Part shown: piece by piece, positions 34,931 to 45,316 of the stretch
Numbering within the stretch: the stretch's first letter is position 1
How the letters are laid out: each line of letters starts with the position of its first letter
Program-made: the position numbers and the translations under genes
NCBI GenBank assembly: GCA_039000515.1
Contig: JBCFYV010003508.1
Span: forward strand, 50,051,363 to 50,115,362
Direction: 5' to 3'
Source of the DNA: Timema cristinae
Taxonomy: Eukaryota > Arthropoda > Insecta > Phasmatodea > Timematidae
DNA: 64,000 nucleotides
The notes under the pieces: model-generated
What the model was told of the DNA's origin: nothing
What the model saw: the letters and a program-made list of their open reading frames with translations, nothing else
The model's database searches: none

Positions 34931-35195
34931 CCTGTGAAAATTGGACTATAGGTCTAGCTCGGCGTCGTGGAATTTTCCACTCCCGCGCCCTGCTGGTTGC
35001 GTCTGGTAGGACACAGGGACGGAGTGTGCGCAGTACGTTGTGCGCAGACATGCTCCGGGCGGCGGTACCGCCATGTGCAAGATAACTGCACTCATCCAAT
35101 CTGTCTAGTGTTACATCGTGACCATGGGAGCCTTAGTTAACATGGGAGAGAACATTTTGTTCTTAGTACAGCGTTATACTAGAGTGCTTTCGCTG

Positions 35196-35968
35196 TAGGA
35201 GTGTTGGTAACTAGCAGAGAGTGTTGGTAACTAGCAGCTAGAGGAGTGTTGGTAACTAGCAGCTAGAGGAGTGTTGGTAACTAACAGCTAGAGGAGTGTT
35301 GGTAACTAGCAGCTAGAGGAGTGTTGGTAACTAGCAGCTAGAGGAGTGTTGGTAACTAACAGCTAGAGGAGTGTTGGTAACTAGCAGCTAGAGGAGTGTT
35401 GGTAACTACAGCTAGAGGAGTGTTGGTAACTAACAGAGGAGTGTTGGTAACTAGCAGCTAGAGGAGTGTTGGTAACTAACAGAGGAGTGTTGGTAACTAA
35501 CAGCTAGAGGAGTGTTGGTAACTAACAGCTATAGGAGTGTTGGTAACTAACAGCTATGAGGAGTGTTGGTAACTAACAGAAGGAGTGTTGGTAACTAACA
35601 GCTATAGGAGTGTTGGTAACTAAGCAGAGAGATGTTGGTAACTAGCAGCTAGAGGAGTGTTGGTAACTAGCAGCTAGAGGAGTGTTGGTAACTAGCAGCT
35701 AGAGGAGTGTTGGTAACTAGCAGCTAGAGGAGTGTTGGTAACTAACTAGAGGAGTGTTGGTAACTAACAGCTAGAGGAGTGTTGGTAACTAACAGCTAGA
35801 GGAGTGTTGGTAACTAACAGCTAGAGGAGTGTTGGTAACTAACAGCTAGAGGAGTGTTGGTAACTAACAGCTATAGGAGTGTTGGTAACTAACAGCTAAG
35901 GAGTGTTGGTAACTAGCAGAGGAGTGTTGGTAACTAAGCAGAGGAGTGTTGGTAACTAACAGAGGATG
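35196..35968. repeat. 25-bp minisatellite, copy B, about 31 units
   Basis: Counterpart of 14142-14917 with a different order of unit types and several one-base indels (for example at 35570-35640). Confidence 0.93.
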
Positions 35969-35975
35969 ATGTACT

Positions 35976-36101
35976 GAGGGTGGTTTTCAACTCTCTCTCA
36001 ACGCAAATTCAGGTACACTTACTCTAAATATAACTATTCTAATCCCTAAAACTATAAGCGTAGGCCTACAATCCAAACGGTTAGCAAGACGCGGGGATAA
36101 A
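35976..36101 (+). mobile_element. S1 SINE body without head, copy B
   Basis: Counterpart of 14925-15053. Confidence 0.65.
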
Positions 36102-36131
36102 AGAGCCTCCCGTTTGAAGGGTCAGTCTTAT

Positions 36132-36424
36132 CTTCCTCCAGCCAGTCCTTCCTCCAGCCATGTTACTGTGCTCACAGAATACCAACAGCCGGTCCTTCCT
36201 CCAGCCATGTTACTGTGCTCACAGAATACAACAACCGGTCCTTCCTCCAGCCATGTTACTGTGCTCACAGAAAGAACTACCTATACTGCACAGAACCAAG
36301 GTCCTTCCTCCAGTCATGTTACTGTGCTCACAGAATAGCAACACCGGTCCTTCCTCCAGCCAGTCCTTTAGTTACTGTGCTCACAGAATAGCACCACTTT
36401 ACCGGGCGACCGGTCCTTCCTAAA
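36132..36424. repeat. 47-bp minisatellite, copy B, irregular
   Basis: Units at the left are clean. From about 36225 they contain insertions (for example agaactacctatactgcac) and substitutions not seen in copy A. Confidence 0.85.
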
Positions 36425-36783
36425 GGACCCCATGGAGACTCACCACTACCCTGTCTCCACGAGCCAGAGCTGACCTGGGTCCATCTTGGTGTTCCGAGCG
36501 TGCCATGAATGACTCCGCCCCAGCGACATGACTCACACTGCACTCTATATTGACTCACACAGGTTATGCAACATTGTCAACAAGTCCTCTGCAGCACGAC
36601 ACGATCACATCACTGGGGAGATGTCACAGATCATTGATCACCGACGAACAAGATGTAGGCCCTAGTAACATACCTGGCCTACAGCAGACCCGAAGTTAGT
36701 ACCACATTCAACCACAAAGCACTGTAGTCGATACGGGAGACTGAGAAAAGACCTGTAATAGCTGTTATTGTAGCTCATGTGTG

Positions 36784-36986
36784 TGGTCGTACGGTCAAAG
36801 GCGTCATCCTTACGGTGGACTGGAATACCTTCCAGGGACGGGTAGGTTGGGGTTCAATATCCCGACAGTGTATATTTTTTCCAACTTTCTCTTCGCGCAA
36901 TTGCGAGTACATTTTCCTCTAAAATGATACCTTCCTCTTCCTCATTGTATTATTATAGTAGCCTTGACGGACACTAAGACACGGCG
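36784..36986 (+). mobile_element. S1 SINE diverged, copy B
   Basis: Counterpart of 15705-15908. Confidence 0.65.
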
Positions 36987-37060
36987 GAGATACAATATTG
37001 TAGTGCCCCGCGCCCTACTTCCGGTTCAGACAAACGGCAACATAGGCCCACGTTGATCTT

Positions 37061-37351
37061 AGGACATAGGATGAGGAGGTTAAATGTCCTGTTTTGTTGG
37101 AAGAGGACGGGAATAAAATTAAAAACCACAACTCAACCCGGTCGGGATTCGAACCGAACGCTTTCTAACTGTTTTATTTGAGGTATTAACGTGTACTTTC
37201 TGAACCGACTAATTTTATCAGCGCATGACTTACAGACTAACTTAAATCTAGAACAGACACAACATCCAGCCCCAGCCGTGCCAGGCATAGAACCAGGGAG
37301 TCCTACATAATTGGGCAAGACACGCTACCGGCTGTGCTAACGTGTCGGACA
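37061..37351 (-). mobile_element. S1 fragment with S3 insertion, copy B
   Basis: Counterpart of 15985-16274. The TSD ctttctaac is at 37161-37169 and 37352-37360. Confidence 0.65.
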
Positions 37352-37459
37352 CTTTCTAACGGGTTATTAAGAAGTGACGTAGACTGTGTTAACTGTTGTG
37401 TTAGGGCCACGACGTACGTCTGTGAACTAGCCTTATCTCCGCCGCCAACTAATCCTGTG

Positions 37460-37775
37460 GACGGAGCTCTTGGAGCCGTGAGACGAGTCTTATCTGGGCT
37501 GATAACATCGGACAAGATGTCACGCACCTGGACGGAGCTCTTGGAGCCGTGAGACGAGTCTTATCTGGGCTGATAACATCGGACAAGATGTCACGCACCT
37601 GGACGGAGCTCTTGGAGCCGTGAGACGGTCTTATCTGGGCTGATAACATCGGACAAGATGTCACACCGGACACCTGGACGGAGACTGCTCTGTGAAGCAA
37701 GTGAGAGACGAGTCCTTTATCTGGGCTGATAACATCGGACAAGATGTCACGCACCTGCTCTACAAACACTTGACA
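37460..37775. repeat. 71-bp minisatellite, about 4 units
   Basis: Units start at 37460, 37531 and 37602, each gacggagctcttggagccgt followed by gagacgagtcttatctgggc and tgataacatcggacaagatg. The fourth is disrupted from about 37660 on. It begins about 35 bases after the end of copy B, so it may be partly hidden by the copy A gap. Confidence 0.9.
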
Positions 37776-37875
37776 AGGTCGTGGTTCGTCTCTCCACATA
37801 TTTACACTAGAGTTGTTCTAACATTACCGTACATTCACACTTTCGAGGAAAAACTGGCGCAGAACAGAAACGGGG

Positions 37876-38282
37876 TCACGTGACGCTCTCTAAGCCAATC
37901 ACAAGATTTCCTCTTAATTGGCGTGAGCTGTTCTGCTGAAGTTCAATTCATCTCTACTCTGTCCGCTCTGCCTGAGATGTTCGGCACAGGAGAACCAATC
38001 AAACATCAGAACCAACCATCTCACATCAGTGCGCATGCGCTGTAGAGCTAGAAGCGAGCAGACCGCTCCGTTGTCCGTTGTGAGGAGATTTGTAATAACC
38101 CGTCAATGTAAAGCTTGTATCGATGTATTGGATTTGAGCCCCGACACAGCGTTATAATTTGAAAACATACATCGGGAGAATGATCTAGAATATATGTTTG
38201 TCTACTAGGAAATAAAATATGTTTATAATCAGCTGTTTAAAGTTGCAATGCATCATGGGTCAACATACAGCGTGTGAACAGA
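37876..38282. promoter_or_regulatory. Promoter-like module, copy 1
   Basis: Contains cacgtgacg (E-box) at 37878, CCAAT boxes (gccaatcac near 37894, inverted attggcgtg near 37917, accaatcaaac near 37992) and an NRF-1-like tgcgcatgcgc at 38030. These are common in vertebrate and invertebrate CpG promoters. Downstream catgggtcaacatac recurs in the second module. No gene is assigned. Confidence 0.4.
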
Positions 38283-38329
38283 TTTCCTCTCGGCGTGACT
38301 GGAAAGGACTTCATCTTTACTTTTCCCGG

Positions 38330-38660
38330 CTTGAGAAAGTCAATCAAACTAACCAACCCAATCAGTGCGCATGCGTATGAACCAACCGACTCACTGAGTG
38401 TGTATTAGCTTACAAAGAGAGATACTAGCAGACAGCTGCAACTGCTGAGAAATGATTTCAAATAACTCGCTGAATGAAAGGTTTGTGTTATGTTTTTATT
38501 TGTTTCAAGATACATTATAGACCTAATAATTAAAAAAAAAACATTGATGTGAATCTTAAAGATCTGTTTGTATAGTATAAAATAATATATCGTTCTAATC
38601 AGGTGTTTCTAAGAACCATGGGCCAACATACATGTCTGCCAACATGTGAACTACTGCTGC
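38330..38660. promoter_or_regulatory. Promoter-like module, diverged copy 2
   Basis: Repeats the order of elements in the first module: caatcaaac, accaacccaatcagtgcgca, then aataactcgctgaatgaaag and catgggccaacatac. The offset is about 336 bases at the NRF-1-like site and about 363 at the catgggYcaacatac word. This is an old tandem duplication. Confidence 0.45.
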
Positions 38661-38734
38661 ATTTTCTACATTTTCAACGAGCGTGGGAATCAAGTTTTAA
38701 ACTGGATTGCAAATAAAAGAGAGATCGACTGTAT

Positions 38735-38830
38735 TGAGGTTTTTTCTCCTTCCACGCGAATGCGGTTACATTTTCTTTTATTTCTATCTTCTTCATCCAT
38801 GCACTATTAGCATACATTATTTGCAACACA
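38735..38830 (+). mobile_element. S1 SINE body fragment
   Basis: ttctccttccacgcgaatgc and gttacattttcttttatttc match the S1 body. Head and hairpin tail are absent. Confidence 0.5.
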
Positions 38831-38854
38831 TCTTATCCCTTCTTTGGGCTAGCC

Positions 38855-39020
38855 GCATATTTACATTATCTAAGTAAAGACTAATAAGAATATAACTTTG
38901 AGGAAATGTACCCACATTTGCGTGAATCTACTTAGGAACATATCACATACTGCATTACACCAATTCATGATTAAGATCCCAATCTCCCCAAATATGGCCA
39001 ACTACATACCGCCACTCGAG
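38855..39020 (-). mobile_element. S1 SINE, degraded
   Basis: gaggaaatgtacccacattt and gcgtgaatc of the body, followed by a weak head (caattcatgattaagatccc). Confidence 0.45.
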
Positions 39021-39148
39021 TAAATAAAACCAAAGATGTTACAGCCAAACTTCTATAGCTCAGAGGTAGGAAGTAACGTTTATTTTCTGTTGATTATCTT
39101 TGTTGGCGCGTTTATGATCGACCTTGGTTCCCGCCGAGTAACGAAACC

Positions 39149-39175
39149 ACCACCATCATCATCATCATCATCATC
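39149..39175. repeat. (CAT)n microsatellite
   Basis: Pure trinucleotide run. Confidence 0.9.
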
Positions 39176-39351
39176 TGCGAGGGAGAGCCAGGCAGGGCAG
39201 GTGTGAGGGATTCCACACACGTCCTCCAACAATACAAGCTGTAGAGTTACGTTGAGACAGTAAATAAATAATTTGATTATTAGTCGTCATATCTTCACTA
39301 TAAGCGTCTATTAATCTTCAGACTCCTCGATTAGGTATTAATATTTCACAT

Positions 39352-39488
39352 TATTATTATTATCACCGCGTCTTACTACCCGCTCGGGTTGCACGCACTT
39401 ACGCTAATGTGTAATGTTAGGGTGATTGTGAGATGAAATGAAGGACCTACAGTTTAACCTGGAATCCGAACCACGGTGGAGGCCTGAC
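39352..39488 (-). mobile_element. S1b SINE
   Basis: (ATT)n tail, hairpin acccgctcgggt with only a loop change, then the S1b body to ccgaaccacggtgg. Confidence 0.85.
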
Positions 39489-39697
39489 ATTCCACAAGTT
39501 GTTATTAATACACGTCTTGTCAGAGGTGAAGGAAGGGTTTGGCAAGTAATTTTAAAATATTCAACAATGATGGCGACTATAAAATATCTTAACAATGTGT
39601 TTAAATATTAGCACAATATATTCCATAATTAATTATTGTAATTGTTTTGTTTCGAGTCTCCTATTGGCGAGTATCTTATAATCTAGTCCTTTCTTAG

Positions 39698-39920
39698 CTC
39701 CAGTGGGCACATAGATAAAGGCGTCAGTCTCATATCATCTGGTTTTCCGGTGACATGGAGGTCAGAGTTCGAATACCGGTCGGATGTAACGATGATTGCA
39801 TTTCCAAACTGTTCCCCACGCTTCCTTCACGCAAATGCTGGTATATTTCCTTAGGGTGGTTTTACACGCTTATTTAAACGCGAATGAGGGTGCATTTCCT
39901 CTAAGTGATCTTTGCAATTT
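39698..39920 (+). mobile_element. S1 SINE with internal duplication
   Basis: Head with gtcagagttcgaataccggt. The body appears twice: cttccttcacgcaaatgctg-gtatatttcctt and then acgcgaatgagggtgcattt-cctct. The hairpin tail is not seen. Confidence 0.6.
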
Positions 39921-40004
39921 CCAGAAAACGTTAATAATCTTGGTGTTAAAGTACTATTTGGTATAATAATAATAATAATAAATAATAATCGTATATTCGC
40001 TCTG

Positions 40005-40330
40005 ATTGGAGGTGCGATGGAAACTATAGTAGGTTTTTGGTGGAAAGAACCTTTAAAAAATACTATAAACTCTAGTATTTTTTTGCGGTCGACAATGATA
40101 CAGATCACATGACTTGACGTATGAATACGTGAACGTCCAACACCTTAGATTAGACGGTAGCATGTCTGTCTGAGCTATGAGTCCCGGCTGAAATTAGGGT
40201 TACCCCTTTTCACGGTGATGAATTAACGGTCAGGGGCTGGATGTTGTGTTTGTTACGTTAAATTAAATAAAAATCGTCGATCTAGTAACAATTTTCACCT
40301 GTAAATTCAGATTTAACTGGAATTTGTGGA
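40005..40330 (+). repeat. R2 copy split by S3 insertion
   Basis: The left part runs to cagatcacatgacttgacgt-atgaatacgtgaa at about 40131. The right part resumes at gatctagtaacaattttcac (about 40281). Compare gtgaaattagatctagtaac in the uninterrupted R2 at 6930. Confidence 0.6.
40132..40276 (+). mobile_element. S3 SINE, tail-truncated, nested in R2
   Basis: The head caccttagattagacggtag corresponds to caccttaactcggtcggtag of the S3 at 6401. The body is gatgaattaacggtcagggg. The end aaattaaataaaaatc lacks the acgttaaatatc tail. Confidence 0.6.
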
Positions 40331-40344
40331 ATTCTTACAGCAAT

Positions 40345-40477
40345 TCTCTTTTACACTGAGCGTGGGAAAGTCACCCATATTACACCCAACCGGGATTCGA
40401 ACCTTGATATCCCCGTCATCGGCAGTTGAGTCTAACACGAGAGTAGCGCCTTAGACCATATGGCCACCGAGCCGGAT
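40345..40477 (-). mobile_element. S1 SINE, body and head
   Basis: acccaaccgggattcgaacc (B-box side) and cttagaccatatggccaccg (A-box side). Confidence 0.7.
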
Positions 40478-41518
40478 GTAACTATTTGCAGCCAAGGACA
40501 GAACAGTAGTCTAATAAATATTAAAATAAACATTAATTACTACGACTAGTGATTTTATAACGTCTGTCCTTAAGGGTCACGTCCACAGTTCAAGTTATAT
40601 CTAGTTAACAACTTATAAAATAATGTTTTATAATTATCTTGTGTTAGTTGTCAAAACATGAACCAAACAAAATATACTTTGAGCCTTTATAATCTCTTAC
40701 AGTAAAAAAAAATTAACTTAATATATCATATACAATAAAAATATGTTTACATAATTATATTGATCAATAACAGTTTGCGTTTTAATGAAAACACAAACCA
40801 ATTTTTTGTCAAGATATTTCTAGTGGACGCCATAATGTATTCCATCAATAAATAACACTTAGCTATTGTTGAGACGTTATTCCAATTTTTGTTGCGAAGA
40901 ATCGTTTATAAGTGGAAAAACTAAACTAATTTTCAAATAAGTGTTCTAACTCAACAAACATTTAAACGTGAACACGGCATGAATATTTTACAGTATTCGC
41001 AAACAACAATGAATGTCCTACTTGGCATCAATATGGAATTTACAAACAAAACATGAATAAATTGAGTGAATGTGTGTTAGAAATGACGTCAAGACAACAA
41101 TCTTCGTGTAATGTAGTGACATGTTTATTTTCCGTCATCATGATTATAATATTCACGAAATAATGGCGGTCCCCATCGCCCAAACAATGTTGCAAATCAT
41201 CACTTAGTTTGGCGCGCCAAAATCGTTGCTTGGACCTTGAAGAACCTGTTGAGAAATGTTTGACTTTGAGAGCTGTGGCTACGAACAAAGATGACGCAGC
41301 GGAAACAACAGAAAACATGGCGGACGTGGAACAACATTCCTTCCCCTCTCGGCCTTCAACTATCCCACCGGTCATGACGCAATCCCGCGGTTTGAATTCA
41401 AACAGACCAGTGTTGCCACGCGCACAAAGTTGATTTCTCACATTGGATAACGTTTATTTGGAAACAAAGAGATGGTTGTAAAATGATCATTTTTCAGCTG
41501 TGAAACCACACCGATATG
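40478..41518. other. No gene supported
   Basis: AT-rich to about 41150, then a less AT-rich segment including ggcgcgcc near 41211. A minus-strand open frame (41040-41441, 133 codons) shows no domain I recognise. A coding exon cannot be excluded but is not supported. Confidence 0.35.
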
Positions 41519-41637
41519 ACAAACTTGCCCCCCGGTGTTCCTCATAACTTTGAACGGCGGGCATTTCACATTGGTTATTGAGCTTACCTTCGTCTGCCAT
41601 TTTGAAGACAGCTTTGCTCCAAGTGGGCAAGTTTGGT
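41519..41637. mobile_element. Possible short MITE with 11-bp inverted ends
   Basis: caaacttgccc at the left and gggcaagtttg at the right are perfect inverted repeats about 95 bases apart. No clear target duplication. May be coincidental. Confidence 0.3.
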
Positions 41638-42974
41638 GCTACACAAGTAGAACAATTCAGTTACGAGGCTACGCCGTTTATTGGGCTACAAAACTAAAGC
41701 TATAAAAAATAAGAAGGCCGATGAGTGTAAAACATGGAGCCTTTTTTTATATTTTAAAGTAAGCATTATTGTTTAGTATCATAAACTATATATTTGTTAT
41801 TTATAATCAAACTATTACAGCTTGCTTTGTTTAGATTAGGTTAATGCTATTATAGGATGAAATTATGTTAAATTAAATGAATCATAATCGGTAGGTACAA
41901 TTTTTTTTCCCGGGAATTTTGACTTGAGTGAGGTTATATTTTAGTTTTATATAATCACGCCACTTTTATGTTGTTTGGATCTATTTAAATGTAGCTCGAT
42001 TCTCTGGGTTTATTTTTGGGACACTAAACATTATTATTCAACCTTGGCCCGTTTAACAACCGTTTTATTGACCCTTTAACAGAAGTATTTTGTGAGATCA
42101 AGTTTTGTCAAGATCAGTTGAAATTATTTTTAATTTTAAAAGGTAATCTATACCTACCTCGAATCTTATAAAAGAAATTATCTAGTATAAACCTTTTATT
42201 TTCAAAGTGTAATACATTTTTATTGAGTTTGGCAATAAGTCTTTAAAATATATTTCTACATTTGCTTTTAGCACTCTACTCGCAAGTGGTATTTGAAAAA
42301 AATATGGCCGGCCTCACAAAATCTAAACATTCATTTTAACACTTCCTAAAAAGTTTTGAATAAAATTCTTTACTGTCCTTCCTTTGGAAAGTTCAAGAAC
42401 CCTTTCTTGAATCTGTAATGTCAAAATGCAACAGATTAACATTTACTGACAAACAGTTTAATATTCACCAGAGCTCTTTATAACTCTTCACATTGTTTTG
42501 AAATCTCTTTTAAAGGTTTATAAAACTTCATGATGACCATGTCCTCAATAAGATCGATATTGAAGGTTTTATCACTGAAGCCATCCACAGGACAGCAAGC
42601 GATTAAAACAAGATCTCATTACTTCTCCATTAGCTTCATTCATAACTCGCTCAAAACATTGTTGAGATTTATTTTTTAGCGTAGCTTGTATCACGAGGGT
42701 TTGTCGACTTCCCTGGCGGTTTGGGACTCTGTGATGGTGAGGTCACTTCCTCAAACCTAGCTGGAGCCTAATTAACCAGACCAAGGCAGCCGTAGCAACA
42801 ATTACCGCTTGGAATCGAACCCGAGACCTCTAGATCAGTAGCTATAAGGCCATAATGGGTTTTTAACACCAAGGATTTAATAAAAAATATTTAAACTTTA
42901 TATTGTTCTGGTAACTCATAATTTTATTTTCGTTTGTAATAGCTTTAACTTTGTCAATTTTATAATGAATTTAC
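41638..42974. other. AT-rich stretch; one tRNA-like relic
   Basis: A minus-strand SINE-head-like segment lies at 42785-42850 (ttggaatcgaacccgagacc). No gene recognised. Confidence 0.45.
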
Positions 42975-42985
42975 TATTTGTACTA

Positions 42986-43240
42986 TTCGAGCTCTGTGGC
43001 CTTGGGGCAGAATACTGGTCTCAGGACCCGAGGTTAGTGGGTTCAAACCCGGCCGGGTATAGACGGAATTTTCTTGAGAGATAAAAATCCGTAGCGCAAC
43101 TTCCTTCGGAGGTGAAGTAAAGCCATCGGTCTCATGGCTATTGTGGCTTGTTAGAAGAACCGTGGAAAGGTGCTAATATAATTAGTCGGTTCAGAAAACG
43201 CACGTTAAATATCACCAATAAATAAATAAACAAAACAAAA
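42986..43240 (+). mobile_element. S2 SINE, full length, with 11-bp TSD
   Basis: A-box region agctctgtggccttgggg, B box gggttcaaaccc, body ccgtagcgcaacttccttcg, tail gaaaacgcacgttaaatatc plus (ATAA)n. It is flanked by tatttgtacta at 42975-42985 and 43241-43251. The best S2 copy in the window. Confidence 0.85.
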
Positions 43241-43251
43241 TATTTGTACTA

Positions 43252-45018
43252 CATCCGGGGAGGGATTTGGGATTGCTTCGAGCCCCCTCTATCCATAAGG
43301 TGTGGAATTGATAGCTACCATTTTACAGAGATGATCAAACGAAAGGAGAATATTGTTCACTAGTCAGTTCGTCATGTACTCCTAGGAGACCTAATCAACA
43401 TTTTGCTCATTACGTGACACCTGCTAGCCGTACACCCAGAATTTGCAACGACAGGTGAATCACTCGTTAGCGTCAGAGAGAATTGGCAACATCTCGGCAA
43501 GAAATAGCGGTTGGAAAATTCGAATCCCAAGCTTCTTTAAATTCCCCCTCCCTCTCCTACCGACATTATCTAGTTGTTTTTTTCTCCTTATCTTCCAACC
43601 ATTGCCACAAACTCTGCTGCGATTGGCCGGGGGACGACGCAACGACATTATCAACAGTTTGCGAAATAAAAATAACAAAAAGTTTGCTAAACTTGTTCAA
43701 CCGTCGAGTTGTTTGTCTGTGGTGGGGGGTTTCCATCTATCCCACGGGTCGTTGTGTGTGGAGAGAGATAGATAGATAGATAGCTATCTTGCTCATTCTA
43801 ATAATTACCTCCCACACGCACACACGCCTCTGGTTGAATAATTACTTTCTGCAGCGCTCTCCGAGGGTGTGGTGCGAGGGGAAATGGCGGTTACAAGCAA
43901 ATATAGGCTACTAATTATATTAAAATAAAGGTGATTAGTGCAGGACGCTGAAAGATTAGTTTGGTAACAAACAACAAAGTTGCTATTTCCTCGCTCTCAG
44001 GCTGGATCTTTGAATACTTATTCAAAATAATAACTGCCCTTGTTTCGTATCATACTTTATCAAACTATCAACAGGTTGTACGACATTTATATTATTTCAA
44101 ACTTACACGATATATTTCTTTGATGAATGACAAGTTCCCAATTGTGTTTCAACACATGAAAAGTTTCTGTGGTTTCCTGCTACTGAATAAGTTTCTTCGT
44201 GCCATTTGCTTCCACAACTCAATTCTCTAATTTCGATCGATTTCACAATATATTTCTCTTCCTATTCTATAACTTGTAGATGTTTCTTTGTGCTTTTCCT
44301 TTCTAGAATGATTTGACAATATGATCCTTTCAATTACATGTGTGGACATCAGAATAAGAATGAGTGCTTGCTTCATGTAAAGAATCTGTTGATCTACTGT
44401 GTGGTGTGTGCATGTCTCTAGTAGTTCATGCCTTATATAGTAATATATATCTACCAGACGTTTGGGGGGAAAAGAGCAACATTTGATGAGAAGCTATCGT
44501 ATAGCTTATTCAAGATTGTATTATTTATATTCTCTAGCAAATACCTTCCTTAGGACATTTTAAAAATCTTATTGCATTGAGGTAAACTCTTTGAAAAACG
44601 AAATATTCGACTCTTCGGTCGAAATGCCTTGAAACATTTTATCGGTTGCGTAAAAAAGACCCACGATATTCTTGTTCTTGCAGTCCTTACGTCATACCCC
44701 AACTTTCTTAGTTTTATTTTGTTGACTAAAAATAGAATACCCCAGTTAATAGTTTGTAAATGCTTTAAAAAAACACTTAACGTTCATACATGGTTACACT
44801 TAGGCCTAAACAATATTTTAGGACAAAATTAAGTCAGTAAATCGGGAAATTAAATCCAAAATCAGTCTCTGAATCATGTAATCTGTAGTTGACTTTTGGT
44901 TGGAAGAAGCATTTCACTATCATTGTCATTTAATAGGTGTTGATGGCTACAGACGCGTACAACTTTGTAACACTACGGATTTATTCCTTGATATAATATT
45001 GCTGTGATAATATTTCGG
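43252..45018. other. No gene supported; (TAGA)n at 43765-43785
   Basis: Open frames near 43440-43780 and 43961-44230 lack recognisable motifs. A CCAAT-like gattggccggg occurs near 43621. The remainder is AT-rich. Confidence 0.4.
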
Positions 45019-45108
45019 TTGTCCATAGCTCCGTGATCGAGCGCCTATCATCACTGTACGGAATAAATACCGTTTAACTAGCTGTCTATAGCTCTGTGGT
45101 CGAGCACT
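45019..45108. repeat. Two direct tRNA-head-like segments
   Basis: ccatagctccgtgatcgagc and ctatagctctgtggtcgagc lie 63 bases apart. Each resembles the A-box side of a SINE head. Confidence 0.45.
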
Positions 45109-45282
45109 AATTAAATCGGTATATTTAATAAAATGAAAGAAAGATAACTATTGATGGCTGTTGTTTCACACACGGTTTATTTAAATGACATCTGTTAATT
45201 ACTTATACATACTCCAATTAAATGCTTGATATCAATGCACACTTGTGATATTAACGTACATGTATTCTGTGTTAGACTGCGA

Positions 45283-45316
45283 CTGCGAGTGCCAGTGCCA
45301 GTGCTAGTGCCAGTGA
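45283..45316. repeat. (TGCCAG)n-like hexanucleotide repeat
   Basis: gagtgccagtgccagtgcta-gtgccagtgag. Confidence 0.75.

Larger units (their letters stand above)
20241..37424 (+). repeat. Large duplicated block, copy B
   Basis: Second copy of the 1-16348 block, in direct orientation. It begins with the same bases as the window start (atgtcgaactaacgcacaca) and ends where copy A meets its gap. After 37424 it runs into single-copy sequence. The 30-bp minisatellite is about 22 units longer than in copy A. The 50-, 20-, 25- and 47-bp arrays carry extra small indels that copy A lacks. Confidence 0.95.

Noticed and set aside
1..37424. Biological segmental duplication as the favoured explanation
   Set aside because: The match ends exactly at a placeholder gap, and shared transposon insertions and array-length polymorphism look like allelic differences. 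Kept as the alternative.
41040..41441. 133-codon minus-strand open frame as a gene
   Set aside because: No recognised domain, no repeat explanation either. The evidence is too weak to call; left as unassigned.
42986..43060. tRNA gene (good A and B boxes)
   Set aside because: It continues into an S2 body and tail with target-site duplications, so it is a SINE head.
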